Below, piece after piece: positions 5,508-12,590 of a stretch of 12,590 nucleotides of DNA. The DNA is from an uncultured Variovorax sp. (GTDB lineage: Bacteria > Pseudomonadota > Gammaproteobacteria > Burkholderiales > Burkholderiaceae): the NCBI GenBank assembly GCA_946478645.1, contig CAMLCW010000130.1:1-12590 (forward strand). Direction: 5' to 3'. Numbering within the stretch: the first letter of the stretch is position 1; the number at the start of each line of letters is the position of its first letter. The notes under the pieces are model-generated. The model had not been told where the DNA came from. It worked only from the letters and a program-made list of their open reading frames with translations, and did not search any database. The position numbers and the translations under genes were made by a program.

Positions 5508-5543
5508 ATGTGCATCGACTCAACTTTCCGGCGGAAACGACCC

Positions 5544-8500
5544 ATGAGCACACGCGGACCCCAGGGCGCAGCAACGACACCGATCCACGCGGCGCCTGCG
5601 TCGCACAGCCCGTGCGGCCGGCGCTTCCGCATGGCGCCGGTGGCCCGCGCCATCGCCATCGCGCTGCTTGCCAACGGTGCGCTCGCCGATGCCCAGGCGC
5701 AGCGGGCATTCAGCGGCGCGTGGTTCGCCAGCAAGAATGCGGCGCAGAGCACCGCAACGGCCACGGGCCGTTTGCCCAACGGCATGCCGGCATCGATGCT
5801 GACCGACCCGCAGGCGCAGCGCAAAGCCGACGAGCAGCTGCAGCGCTCCATGGGCAACCTGAACCTCGCCGCGCGTTCCATTGCCGCGCAGCAGGCCGCG
5901 CAGTCCGCCGCGCGCGACGCCGCATCGAACACCGGCTCGGACATTCCCGACGGCCTGGCCGAGGGCGGCCTGAAGGTCGACACGAACAGCCTCACCGCCG
6001 GCTGGCTCAACGCCCGCGCACCGGTGCAGACGGTGGCCGGTGGCCGCACCGTGGTCGGCATCGAGCAGACCGACGAGAAGGCGATCCTGAACTGGGAGCG
6101 CTTCAACGTCGGCCAGAACACCACCGTGAGCTTCGACCAGAAGGGCGGCGCCAAGCCCGACGGCACCAACGCGTGGATCGCGCTGAACCGCATCAACGAC
6201 CCGAGCGGCAAGCCGAGCCGGATCGCGGGCCAGATCGAGGCCGACGGTGCGGTGTACCTGGTCAACCGCAATGGCATCGTGTTCGGCGGCGGCAGCCAGG
6301 TGAACACGCGCACGCTGGTGGCCTCCAGCCTCGCGTTGTCGGACAAGCAGTTCAACCTGGGCATCAACAACCCGCAGGTGCTTGCCAACCAGGGCAACGA
6401 CTTCCCCATTCCGCAGTTCGGCGAATTCACCGCCCTGCGGCCCGAGATCTATGGCGACTCGGGCTTCAAGCCCGGCAGCGGCGGCACGCCCGACCGCATG
6501 GGCGGCGTGGACCGCTTCGATCCCGGCGCCGCGCCGGGCGGGGTCACGGTCGAAGCCGGCGCGCGCCTCGCGGCGGCCTCGGGCGGCAAGGTCATGCTGT
6601 TCGCGCCGAAGGTGCGCAATGCGGGGCACATCGCCGCACCCGACGGCCAGGTCATCCTGGCGGCCGGGGAGAACATCTTCTTGAAGACCGCTTCCACGCA
6701 GGACCCGAACGCGCCGCGCGGCCTCGACGTGGCCGCCTCGGCGGTGCCCGGCTGGGCCTTCACCGGCGGGCAGGTCCTGGGCGCACTGGGGCTGGCGCAG
6801 GTCTATTCCGACGCGCACTTCGTCGACGGCCTGCGCGACGTGGTGCTGCCCGAGATGGCCGCACGCGCCAGGTCGGTCGGCTACGAGGTCGTCAACAGCG
6901 GCACGGTGCAGGCCGACCGCGGCAACATCACGCTGCAGGCGCAGGACGTGCGGCAGTCGGGCGTGCTGGTCTCGACCAGCGCGCTGAACAACCGCAACGG
7001 CTCGATCCTGCTGCGCGCCTGGGGCCTGGGCTCCCACATGTACGCGGACGGCGTGAACGATCTGATCAACTGGTCGGCCGGCACGCTGACGCTCGGCGAA
7101 GGCAGCATCGCGCAGGTGATGCCCGACGCCTCCGACACCAGCGAGATCGAGGCCTCCGCGCTCGCCACGCGCTACCAGCCCGGCCGCGTGAGCCTGTTCG
7201 GGCAGCTGATCGACGTGCAGGCCAACGCCGGCGTGCTGGTGCCGGCGGGAACGATCAAGGCCGAATCGGCAGTCAACCCCATCTTCACGCTGCTCCCGTA
7301 TCTCAAGCCGGGCAGCCGCGGGGACGCGAGCCGCATCTACCTGGACAGCGACGCCTTCCTGAGCGTGGCCGGCCTGCAGGACATGCGCGTGGACATGGCG
7401 CGCAACTTCATCGAGGCCGAGCTGCGCATCAACGAACTGCGCGATTCGCCGCTGCTGCTCGATTCATGGCTGCGCGGCAAGAAGGTGGTGGTCGATCGGC
7501 GCAGGGCCGGCGTGTTCCGCGACGGCCCGATGGCGGGCGTGCAATGGGTGCTCGGCCCCGACGGCACGACCTACATTCCCGGCGCCTGGACCGGCACGCC
7601 GCTGGCCGACGTGACGGGCTGGGTCGGCGTGGGCAAGACCGACCTGCGCGAGCTGTCGGCCGACGCGGGCAGCATCGAGCTGCGCGCGGGCGGCGCGGTG
7701 ATCACGCGCGCGGGATCGATGCTCGACGTGTCGGGCGGATCGGTGCGCTACACCGACGGCATGAACACCGCGACCAAGCTCATGGGCGCCGACGGCCGCG
7801 TGCACACGATGGACCGGGCCATGCCCGAGACCGACTACACCGGCATCGCGGGCGAGTTCACGAACGCGCATGCGCGCTGGGGCGTGAAGAACACCTGGCG
7901 CACGCCGCTCATCGGCGCCAACCACAAGGAGGCCGGCTACACCGAAGGGCGCAAGGCCGGCAGCGTGAATATCCTCGCGGGCGACGCGATGGTGCTCGAG
8001 GGCGACATGCTCGGCGGCGTGGTGGTGGGCGACCGCCAGGCGCAGAAACCGGCCGCCAACCAGGGCGGCCGGCTCGAGCTGGGCGAGAACACGCCCGATG
8101 GCCGGCCGTGGTCGCCGGGCACCATCATCGTCACGCACGACCCGAAGCGCCTCGGGCCCGGCTTCGACGCGAAGGCGACGCTCGGCGAAGACTTCTACAT
8201 GCCGCTCGCGCCCGACGAGCAGAAGTCGCCCAAGCTGACCTTCCTGTCGGACCGCATGCTCAGCGACTCGGGCATGGGCACGATCGTGCTCAACAACATC
8301 AACGGCGACTTCGAACTGGCCGAGGGTTCCGCGCTCGACCTGTCGCCGGGCGCATCGCTCTTCGTGGCCGGCACCGAGGGCTCGACGAACGACATCCGCA
8401 TCCACGGGCCGATCCGCGCCGCCGGCGGGCGGATCTCGCTCACTTCGGTCAACGGCACGCTCGAGGTGGGCGAGCACGGCCGGCTCGATGCGAGCGGCCA

Positions 8501-11500
8501 GTGGATCAACGCCTGGAAAGACGGCGCGCCGCGCGGCGCCTGGGCGGTGGACGGCGGCGCGATCGTGCTGAACGTCGGGGAGATCTCGGCCCACCGCGAC
8601 GCCGTGTTCGACGTCTCGGGCGGCGGGCGCGCCGACCTCGGCAAGAAGGGCCTGCCCTCGCTGCGCGTCGGCGATGCGGGTTCGATCGCGCTGACCGGCG
8701 TGACGCCCGAGCTCGACCTGGGTGCGCTGAACCTGCGGGCCCATGCGGCCGGCGCGGCGGGCAGCCTGTCGCTCGAGACCGCGTCGGCGGTGCAGATCGG
8801 CGGCGCATTGACCGCCGCGCCGCCAGGCCCAGCCTCGGATGACGATGCCGCCGCCGCCGTCACCCTGCTGCCGGCCACGCTCTTCGGCGAGCGTGGCTTC
8901 GGACGGGTGAGCATCGCCGTGCGCGGCGATGGCCACGGCATCGAAGTGCCCGAAGACGTCGCGGTCTCGCAGCAGGCCACGAACATCGACCTGAGCGGCT
9001 TCGCCTGGCGCGACCTGCCGAGCGGCCGCACGCTGGCCGACGCGGCGCCGCTCGGCGTGCTGCGGCCCGAAGAGCGCGCGGCGCGCACACCCGCGTCGCT
9101 GTCGCTCGGCACCGAGAACGGCCCGATCCGGGTGGCGCGCGGCGCGACGGTGCGCACCGACACCGGCGGTACGCTGGCGCTGGAGGCCGGTGGCGAGCTG
9201 GGTGCGTTGAGCGTCGCCGGCCGGCTCGACGCACCGGCCGGGCGCATCGTGCTGTCGGGCACGAATCTCACGCTGGCGGCCGGCGGCGAACTGCTGGCGC
9301 GCGGCGCGGCGCTGATCCATGCCGACAGCACCGGCCGCCGCGTGGGCGAGGTGCGCGACGGCGGCACGGTGGAGATCCGGGCGGGCGAGCTCACGCTCGA
9401 GAAGGACGCGCTGATCGACGTCTCGGGCGCGACCGGCACCATCGACGGCGTGCCCGACACGGGCACCAGCGGCACGCGGCTTCCGCGCAGCGTGCCGTCG
9501 ATCACGCTCGACAGCAACGGCGGCCTGATCCAGATCACCGGCAAGGGCCTGGTCGAAAGCACGATGCGCGGCGCGGCGGGCGGTCCCGGCGGTGTCGGCG
9601 GCCGCATCCGCGTGAACATGATGGCGACGTCGCACGCGAACGGCTCGCCGCTGGAGCAGCTGGAGCGCTCGCTGCCGGACCCGGACTGCTACGGCTTCTT
9701 CGTCGACGGCGCCTGCAGCGACTGGAAGCAGGGCCTGGACTTCGACTGGGCGCCCGGCCTGCGCGACTGGGGCTACGACATCGCCGGCCCGATGGTGCTG
9801 CCGTCCGCGCTGCTCGCGCACTTGGCGGACCGCAAGGAACTGGTGCTGTCCGACCGCCTGACTGCGCCCGGCGTGCCCGGCCCGCTCGACCCCGCGGCGT
9901 TCGGCCTCTCGCCCCAGACGCTGGACAACTTCCGCGACACGCTGCTCGGGGGCGACCTGCTACGCGACGTGCTCCAGCAGCCGGGCCAGCAGTTCGCGCT
10001 CACGCTGCGTCCGCAGGCGTTCAGGGACGGCGGCTTTGCCGACCTCGCGCTGGTGAGTGCCGCGCAGGGCGCCATCCGCCTGGACAACGCGCACCTCGCG
10101 CTGGGCCGTTCGATCTCGCTGCAGGGCCCGATCGTCGGTCATGCGGCCTCGTCGTCCTCGCTGCGCGCGCCGCACATCCTGCTGGCGACCACGCCCGATG
10201 CCGCAGCCGTGCCCGCGCCGCAAGCCCCCGGCGCGACGGGCCAGCTGAGCGTGACCGGTGCGCTGATCGACATCGCCTCGCCCGCCGATGCGGACCAATT
10301 CCAGTCGGGCACGGTCCGCATCACCGGCTTCGGCCGCACGGTGCTCGAGGCCGGCGAGATCCGCCTGGGCGGCGCGCTGCCCGCGCAGTTCGGCCAGGAG
10401 ACCCGGCTGCAGGTCAACCTCGACGTGGACGGCCAGCTGCAGCTCCACGCGGGCCAGATTTACCCGGCGACCGCCATGACCGGCATCATCCGCGCCGGCG
10501 ATTCGATCGGCGTCGAGCGCCTCGGCGATGCGGGCGGCGCGCCGCTCTCGGCCGGCGGCAGCCTGCGCCTCGAAGCGCCGGTGATCGCGCAGAACGGCGT
10601 GCTGCGCGCGCCCTTCGGCCAGATCGAGCTGGCGGCGGGCGAGCGCCTCGCGCTGGGTGCGGGCAGCCTCACCTCGGTGTCAGGCGCCGGCCTGGCCGTG
10701 CCCTACGGCACGCTGTCCAACAACGAGCATTGGCACGATCCGTCCCAGCCCGTGGACCCGGCGAATCCGGCGAGCGGCTCGCTGGTGGCGCCGCCCGAGA
10801 AGCGCATCACGCTGAAGTCGCCCGATGTCGCGCTCGCGCCGGGCGCGGTGGTGGACATTGCGGGCGGCGGCGAGCTGCATGCCTCGGAGTTCGTGCCCGG
10901 CCCCGGCGGCTCGCACGACGTGCTGAACGTGCCCGGCATGTACGCGATCCTGCCGGGGCAGGCGGGCGCGGCGCCGGCCGGTGGCGCACCGGCCGGCCAG
11001 CGCGTGTGGCTGGCGGGCGGCCCGGGCCTGGCGGCGGGCTGGTACGACCTGCTGCCCGCGCGCTTCGCGCTGCTGCCCGGCGCCTTCGCGGTGCAGGCCA
11101 CGGGCAAGGCATGGGGCGGCGCCGCCGCGCCCGCCACGCGCGCGCCGGACGGCAGCCTGGTCATGCAGGGCCGCGCCGGCAATACCTTCGGCGGCAACCA
11201 GGACGCGCAGGCCACGGCCTGGCGCGTGATGCCCGGCGGCACGCTGCGCCGCTACACCGAATACAACGAGGCCACGGCCAACGACTTCTTCTCGTCCGAG
11301 GCCTTCAAGCTCACGCAATACCGCCTGACGGGCCAGGACGTGGTCACGCCGCGGCTGCCGCGCGACGGCGGCGCCGTCGTGTTCGACGCGGGCCGCAGCC
11401 TCGTGCTCGCCGGCACGCTGCGCTCGGCGCCCGATGCGGGCGGGCGCGGCGGGCTGGTGGACATCGCAGGCAAGAAGATCGCGATCGTCGGCCGCGGCCA

Positions 11501-12590
11501 GGACGGCGCGAGCCTGCAGGCCGACGGCTACCTCGTCATCGATTCGGCGAGCCTGTCGAACTTCGGCGCCGGCAGCCTGCTGGTGGGCGGCAAGCGCCAG
11601 GGCAATGCGCTCGGCCTCGAACTGGACGTGACCGCGACCGACATCGTGGTGCGCAACGACGAGGGCTCCGAACTGTTCGGCCCCGAAGTCATCCTGGCCG
11701 CCAGCGAGCAGGTCGCCATCGACGCCGGCAGCCGCGTCAGCGCGCGCGGCCGCGGCACCGGCGGCGCGGGCAGCCTGGTCGTCAAGCCGCAGGTGGCCGC
11801 GGTCTATACCGACCCCGACGGCCAGCCGGACGACAACTTCGACGGCGTGATCGACGCCAAGGACGCCGCCGACGACGTGCTCACCGCGCCGGCGCGCGAC
11901 TGGGGCGCGCTGGTGCGCGTGGCGACCGGCGACGCGGTCAAGGTCGTCCGCGAGGGCGTGGACACTTCGCGCGGCGGCCTCGTCACCCTCGGCGCGGGCG
12001 CGGTGGTCGACGGCGGCAACGCCTTGCTGATCGACGCCACGCGCACCACCGAGCTGGCCGCTTCGGCGCAGGTCGCGGGGGCCGACTTGTCGGTGGCGGC
12101 GGGCCGCATCGGCTTTGGCGGTGGCACCGAGGGCATGGTGCTCGACAGCGGCGCGCTCGCGCAGCTGTCGCGCTCGACGCGGCTGACGCTGCGCAGCTAC
12201 TCGGACTTCGACTTCTACGGCTCGCTCGACCTGGGCGCGGCCGGCCTGAAAGCGCTGACGCTCGACGGCGCCGCATTCGTCGGCCGCGGCGCGGGCGACG
12301 TGGTGATCCGGGGCGAGGGCATCGCGCTCGCCAACAGCGGTGGCGGTGCCACGGCCGGGGGCGGCACCGGCGCGGGCGGCTTCACATTGGACGCGGCCAC
12401 GCTGGTGCTGGGCGCGGGACAGAAGACCTTCTCGGGCTTCGGCAGCGTGACGCTCACGGGCCGCGAAGGCATCGTCGGCGAAGGGGCGGGCGGCATCGAC
12501 GCGGGCGCCGCGCCGCTCACGCTGAACACGCCGCTGCTCACCGGCCGGGGCGGCGCAGTGCAGGCCATTGCCACCGGCGGCGCGCTGCGG
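5544..12590 (+). CDS. Filamentous-haemagglutinin-like TpsA exoprotein, PdtA-like (3' end beyond window)
   Basis: 2349 codons open to the window edge with no stop. The start ATG at 5544 lies about 30 bases after the predicted promoter and has GGAAA upstream. An earlier in-frame ATG (5508) would overlap the promoter, and Met30 (5631) is a fallback. The n-region is long (about 30 residues), then a hydrophobic core (APVARAIAIALLANGALA) and likely cleavage at AQA/QRA. Residues about 140-420 form the TPS secretion domain with ILNWERFNVGQNTTVSF (181-197) and LVNRNGIVFGGGSQVNTRTL (239-258), NRNGI replacing the usual NPNGI. The rest is beta-helix-like, Gly/Ala/Asp-rich, with recurring DVSGG-type turns. 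Only two cysteines (1382, 1391) follow the signal peptide. A dockerin-like calcium loop lies at 2096-2107 and RGD at 592 and 1127. Predicted role: secreted by a TpsB partner and displayed or released as an adhesin or haemagglutinin. Its place after an STN-sigma-FecR set resembles pdtA of PUMA3. Confidence 0.9.
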   Translation, partial: MSTRGPQGAATTPIHAAPASHSPCGRRFRMAPVARAIAIALLANGALADAQAQRAFSGAWFASKNAAQSTATATGRLPNGMPASMLTDPQAQRKADEQLQRSMGNLNLAARSIAAQQAAQSAARDAASNTGSDIPDGLAEGGLKVDTNSLTAGWLNARAPVQTVAGGRTVVGIEQTDEKAILNWERFNVGQNTTVSFDQKGGAKPDGTNAWIALNRINDPSGKPSRIAGQIEADGAVYLVNRNGIVFGGGSQVNTRTLVASSLALSDKQFNLGINNPQVLANQGNDFPIPQFGEFTALRPEIYGDSGFKPGSGGTPDRMGGVDRFDPGAAPGGVTVEAGARLAAASGGKVMLFAPKVRNAGHIAAPDGQVILAAGENIFLKTASTQDPNAPRGLDVAASAVPGWAFTGGQVLGALGLAQVYSDAHFVDGLRDVVLPEMAARARSVGYEVVNSGTVQADRGNITLQAQDVRQSGVLVSTSALNNRNGSILLRAWGLGSHMYADGVNDLINWSAGTLTLGEGSIAQVMPDASDTSEIEASALATRYQPGRVSLFGQLIDVQANAGVLVPAGTIKAESAVNPIFTLLPYLKPGSRGDASRIYLDSDAFLSVAGLQDMRVDMARNFIEAELRINELRDSPLLLDSWLRGKKVVVDRRRAGVFRDGPMAGVQWVLGPDGTTYIPGAWTGTPLADVTGWVGVGKTDLRELSADAGSIELRAGGAVITRAGSMLDVSGGSVRYTDGMNTATKLMGADGRVHTMDRAMPETDYTGIAGEFTNAHARWGVKNTWRTPLIGANHKEAGYTEGRKAGSVNILAGDAMVLEGDMLGGVVVGDRQAQKPAANQGGRLELGENTPDGRPWSPGTIIVTHDPKRLGPGFDAKATLGEDFYMPLAPDEQKSPKLTFLSDRMLSDSGMGTIVLNNINGDFELAEGSALDLSPGASLFVAGTEGSTNDIRIHGPIRAAGGRISLTSVNGTLEVGEHGRLDASGQWINAWKDGAPRGAWAVDGGAIVLNVGEISAHRDAVFDVSGGGRADLGKKGLPSLRVGDAGSIALTGVTPELDLGALNLRAHAAGAAGSLSLETASAVQIGGALTAAPPGPASDDDAAAAVTLLPATLFGERGFGRVSIAVRGDGHGIEVPEDVAVSQQATNIDLSGFAWRDLPSGRTLADAAPLGVLRPEERAARTPASLSLGTENGPIRVARGATVRTDTGGTLALEAGGELGALSVAGRLDAPAGRIVLSGTNLTLAAGGELLARGAALIHADSTGRRVGEVRDGGTVEIRAGELTLEKDALIDVSGATGTIDGVPDTGTSGTRLPRSVPSITLDSNGGLIQITGKGLVESTMRGAAGGPGGVGGRIRVNMMATSHANGSPLEQLERSLPDPDCYGFFVDGACSDWKQGLDFDWAPGLRDWGYDIAGPMVLPSALLAHLADRKELVLSDRLTAPGVPGPLDPAAFGLSPQTLDNFRDTLLGGDLLRDVLQQPGQQFALTLRPQAFRDGGFADLALVSAAQGAIRLDNAHLALGRSISLQGPIVGHAASSSSLRAPHILLATTPDAAAVPAPQAPGATGQLSVTGALIDIASPADADQFQSGTVRITGFGRTVLEAGEIRLGGALPAQFGQETRLQVNLDVDGQLQLHAGQIYPATAMTGIIRAGDSIGVERLGDAGGAPLSAGGSLRLEAPVIAQNGVLRAPFGQIELAAGERLALGAGSLTSVSGAGLAVPYGTLSNNEHWHDPSQPVDPANPASGSLVAPPEKRITLKSPDVALAPGAVVDIAGGGELHASEFVPGPGGSHDVLNVPGMYAILPGQAGAAPAGGAPAGQRVWLAGGPGLAAGWYDLLPARFALLPGAFAVQATGKAWGGAAAPATRAPDGSLVMQGRAGNTFGGNQDAQATAWRVMPGGTLRRYTEYNEATANDFFSSEAFKLTQYRLTGQDVVTPRLPRDGGAVVFDAGRSLVLAGTLRSAPDAGGRGGLVDIAGKKIAIVGRGQDGASLQADGYLVIDSASLSNFGAGSLLVGGKRQGNALGLELDVTATDIVVRNDEGSELFGPEVILAASEQVAIDAGSRVSARGRGTGGAGSLVVKPQVAAVYTDPDGQPDDNFDGVIDAKDAADDVLTAPARDWGALVRVATGDAVKVVREGVDTSRGGLVTLGAGAVVDGGNALLIDATRTTELAASAQVAGADLSVAAGRIGFGGGTEGMVLDSGALAQLSRSTRLTLRSYSDFDFYGSLDLGAAGLKALTLDGAAFVGRGAGDVVIRGEGIALANSGGGATAGGGTGAGGFTLDAATLVLGAGQKTFSGFGSVTLTGREGIVGEGAGGIDAGAAPLTLNTPLLTGRGGAVQAIATGGALR

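Noticed and set aside
5508..5543. Upstream in-frame ATG (5508) as the exoprotein start
   Set aside because: It lies 1 bp after the CGTC-containing -10 block and before the expected transcription start, so it would not be in the mRNA; it also lacks room for a ribosome site.
3244..5709. 821-codon minus-strand open frame opposite STN, sigma and FecR genes
   Set aside because: It crosses three supported plus-strand genes and two promoters; the translation has no domain logic and is a high-GC shadow.
5480..8842. 1120-codon open frame on the plus strand overlapping the exoprotein
   Set aside because: It starts inside the predicted promoter, is extremely Arg/His-rich with no recognisable domain, and lies one frame off the exoprotein frame, which has a signal peptide, TPS motifs and typical beta-helix sequence.
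7464..9821. 785-codon antisense open frame (and a 474-codon one at 8195-9619)
   Set aside because: Low-complexity Arg/Ala/His-rich or Pro/Ser-rich shadow translations opposite a well-supported gene, as expected in GC-rich DNA.

Overview
The window is very GC-rich and densely coding. Its gene families (a Bug-type solute receptor beside a TfdA-type oxygenase, and a FecI/FecR-type signalling locus beside a giant haemagglutinin-like exoprotein) fit a betaproteobacterium of the order Burkholderiales, perhaps a Variovorax-like member of the Comamonadaceae. The taxon is inferred from gene content and composition, not from a marker gene.

Region 1 (1-2716) looks like a small uptake-and-catabolism unit. 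On the minus strand a Bug/TctC periplasmic binding protein (832-1818) is followed 37 bp later by a TfdA-family Fe(II)/2-oxoglutarate dioxygenase (start at 794, cut by the window edge just after its last iron-ligand histidine). An IclR-family regulator (1910-2716) is divergent. The 91-bp divergent gap holds a good sigma70-type promoter for the receptor gene and two related dyads (TGGAACAATGTTCCG at 1838-1852 and TGAAACGGTGTTTTG at 1891-1905). The first dyad covers the expected transcription start of the receptor gene and the second sits just before the regulator's ATG. This is the layout expected of an IclR-type regulator controlling both its target and itself.

Region 2 (2717-3065) is 349 bp without a credible gene. 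It holds a weak terminator-like hairpin, a compact element with imperfect inverted repeats and several internal hairpins, and a short palindrome (3018-3033) that also resembles a Pho box, just upstream of region 3.

Region 3 (3066-12590) is the most interesting part. It reads as a complete cell-surface signalling module feeding a surface exoprotein: an STN-domain plus TonB-C-like 'receptor' with no beta-barrel (3066-3806), a FecI-type ECF sigma factor 4 bp downstream (3811-4329), a FecR-type anti-sigma regulator (4426-5451), and the first 2349 codons of a filamentous-haemagglutinin/TpsA-like exoprotein (5544 to the window end, no stop). A 28-bp motif, TTGCGGG-N9-GCCCGTTCGTCG, occurs twice with identical spacing, once before the anti-sigma gene and once before the exoprotein. 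It has the -35/-10 spacing of an ECF promoter and is probably the binding signature of this sigma factor. The arrangement resembles the PUMA3 system of Pseudomonas aeruginosa (VreA-VreI-VreR with the PdtA/PdtB two-partner secretion proteins).

Inferred circuit: a periplasmic signal is sensed by the barrel-less STN/TonB-C protein and FecR, the sigma factor is released, and it drives the exoprotein and its own anti-sigma factor. No TpsB transporter is seen here, since the window ends inside the exoprotein gene. No tRNA, rRNA, CRISPR array or transposase gene was found.
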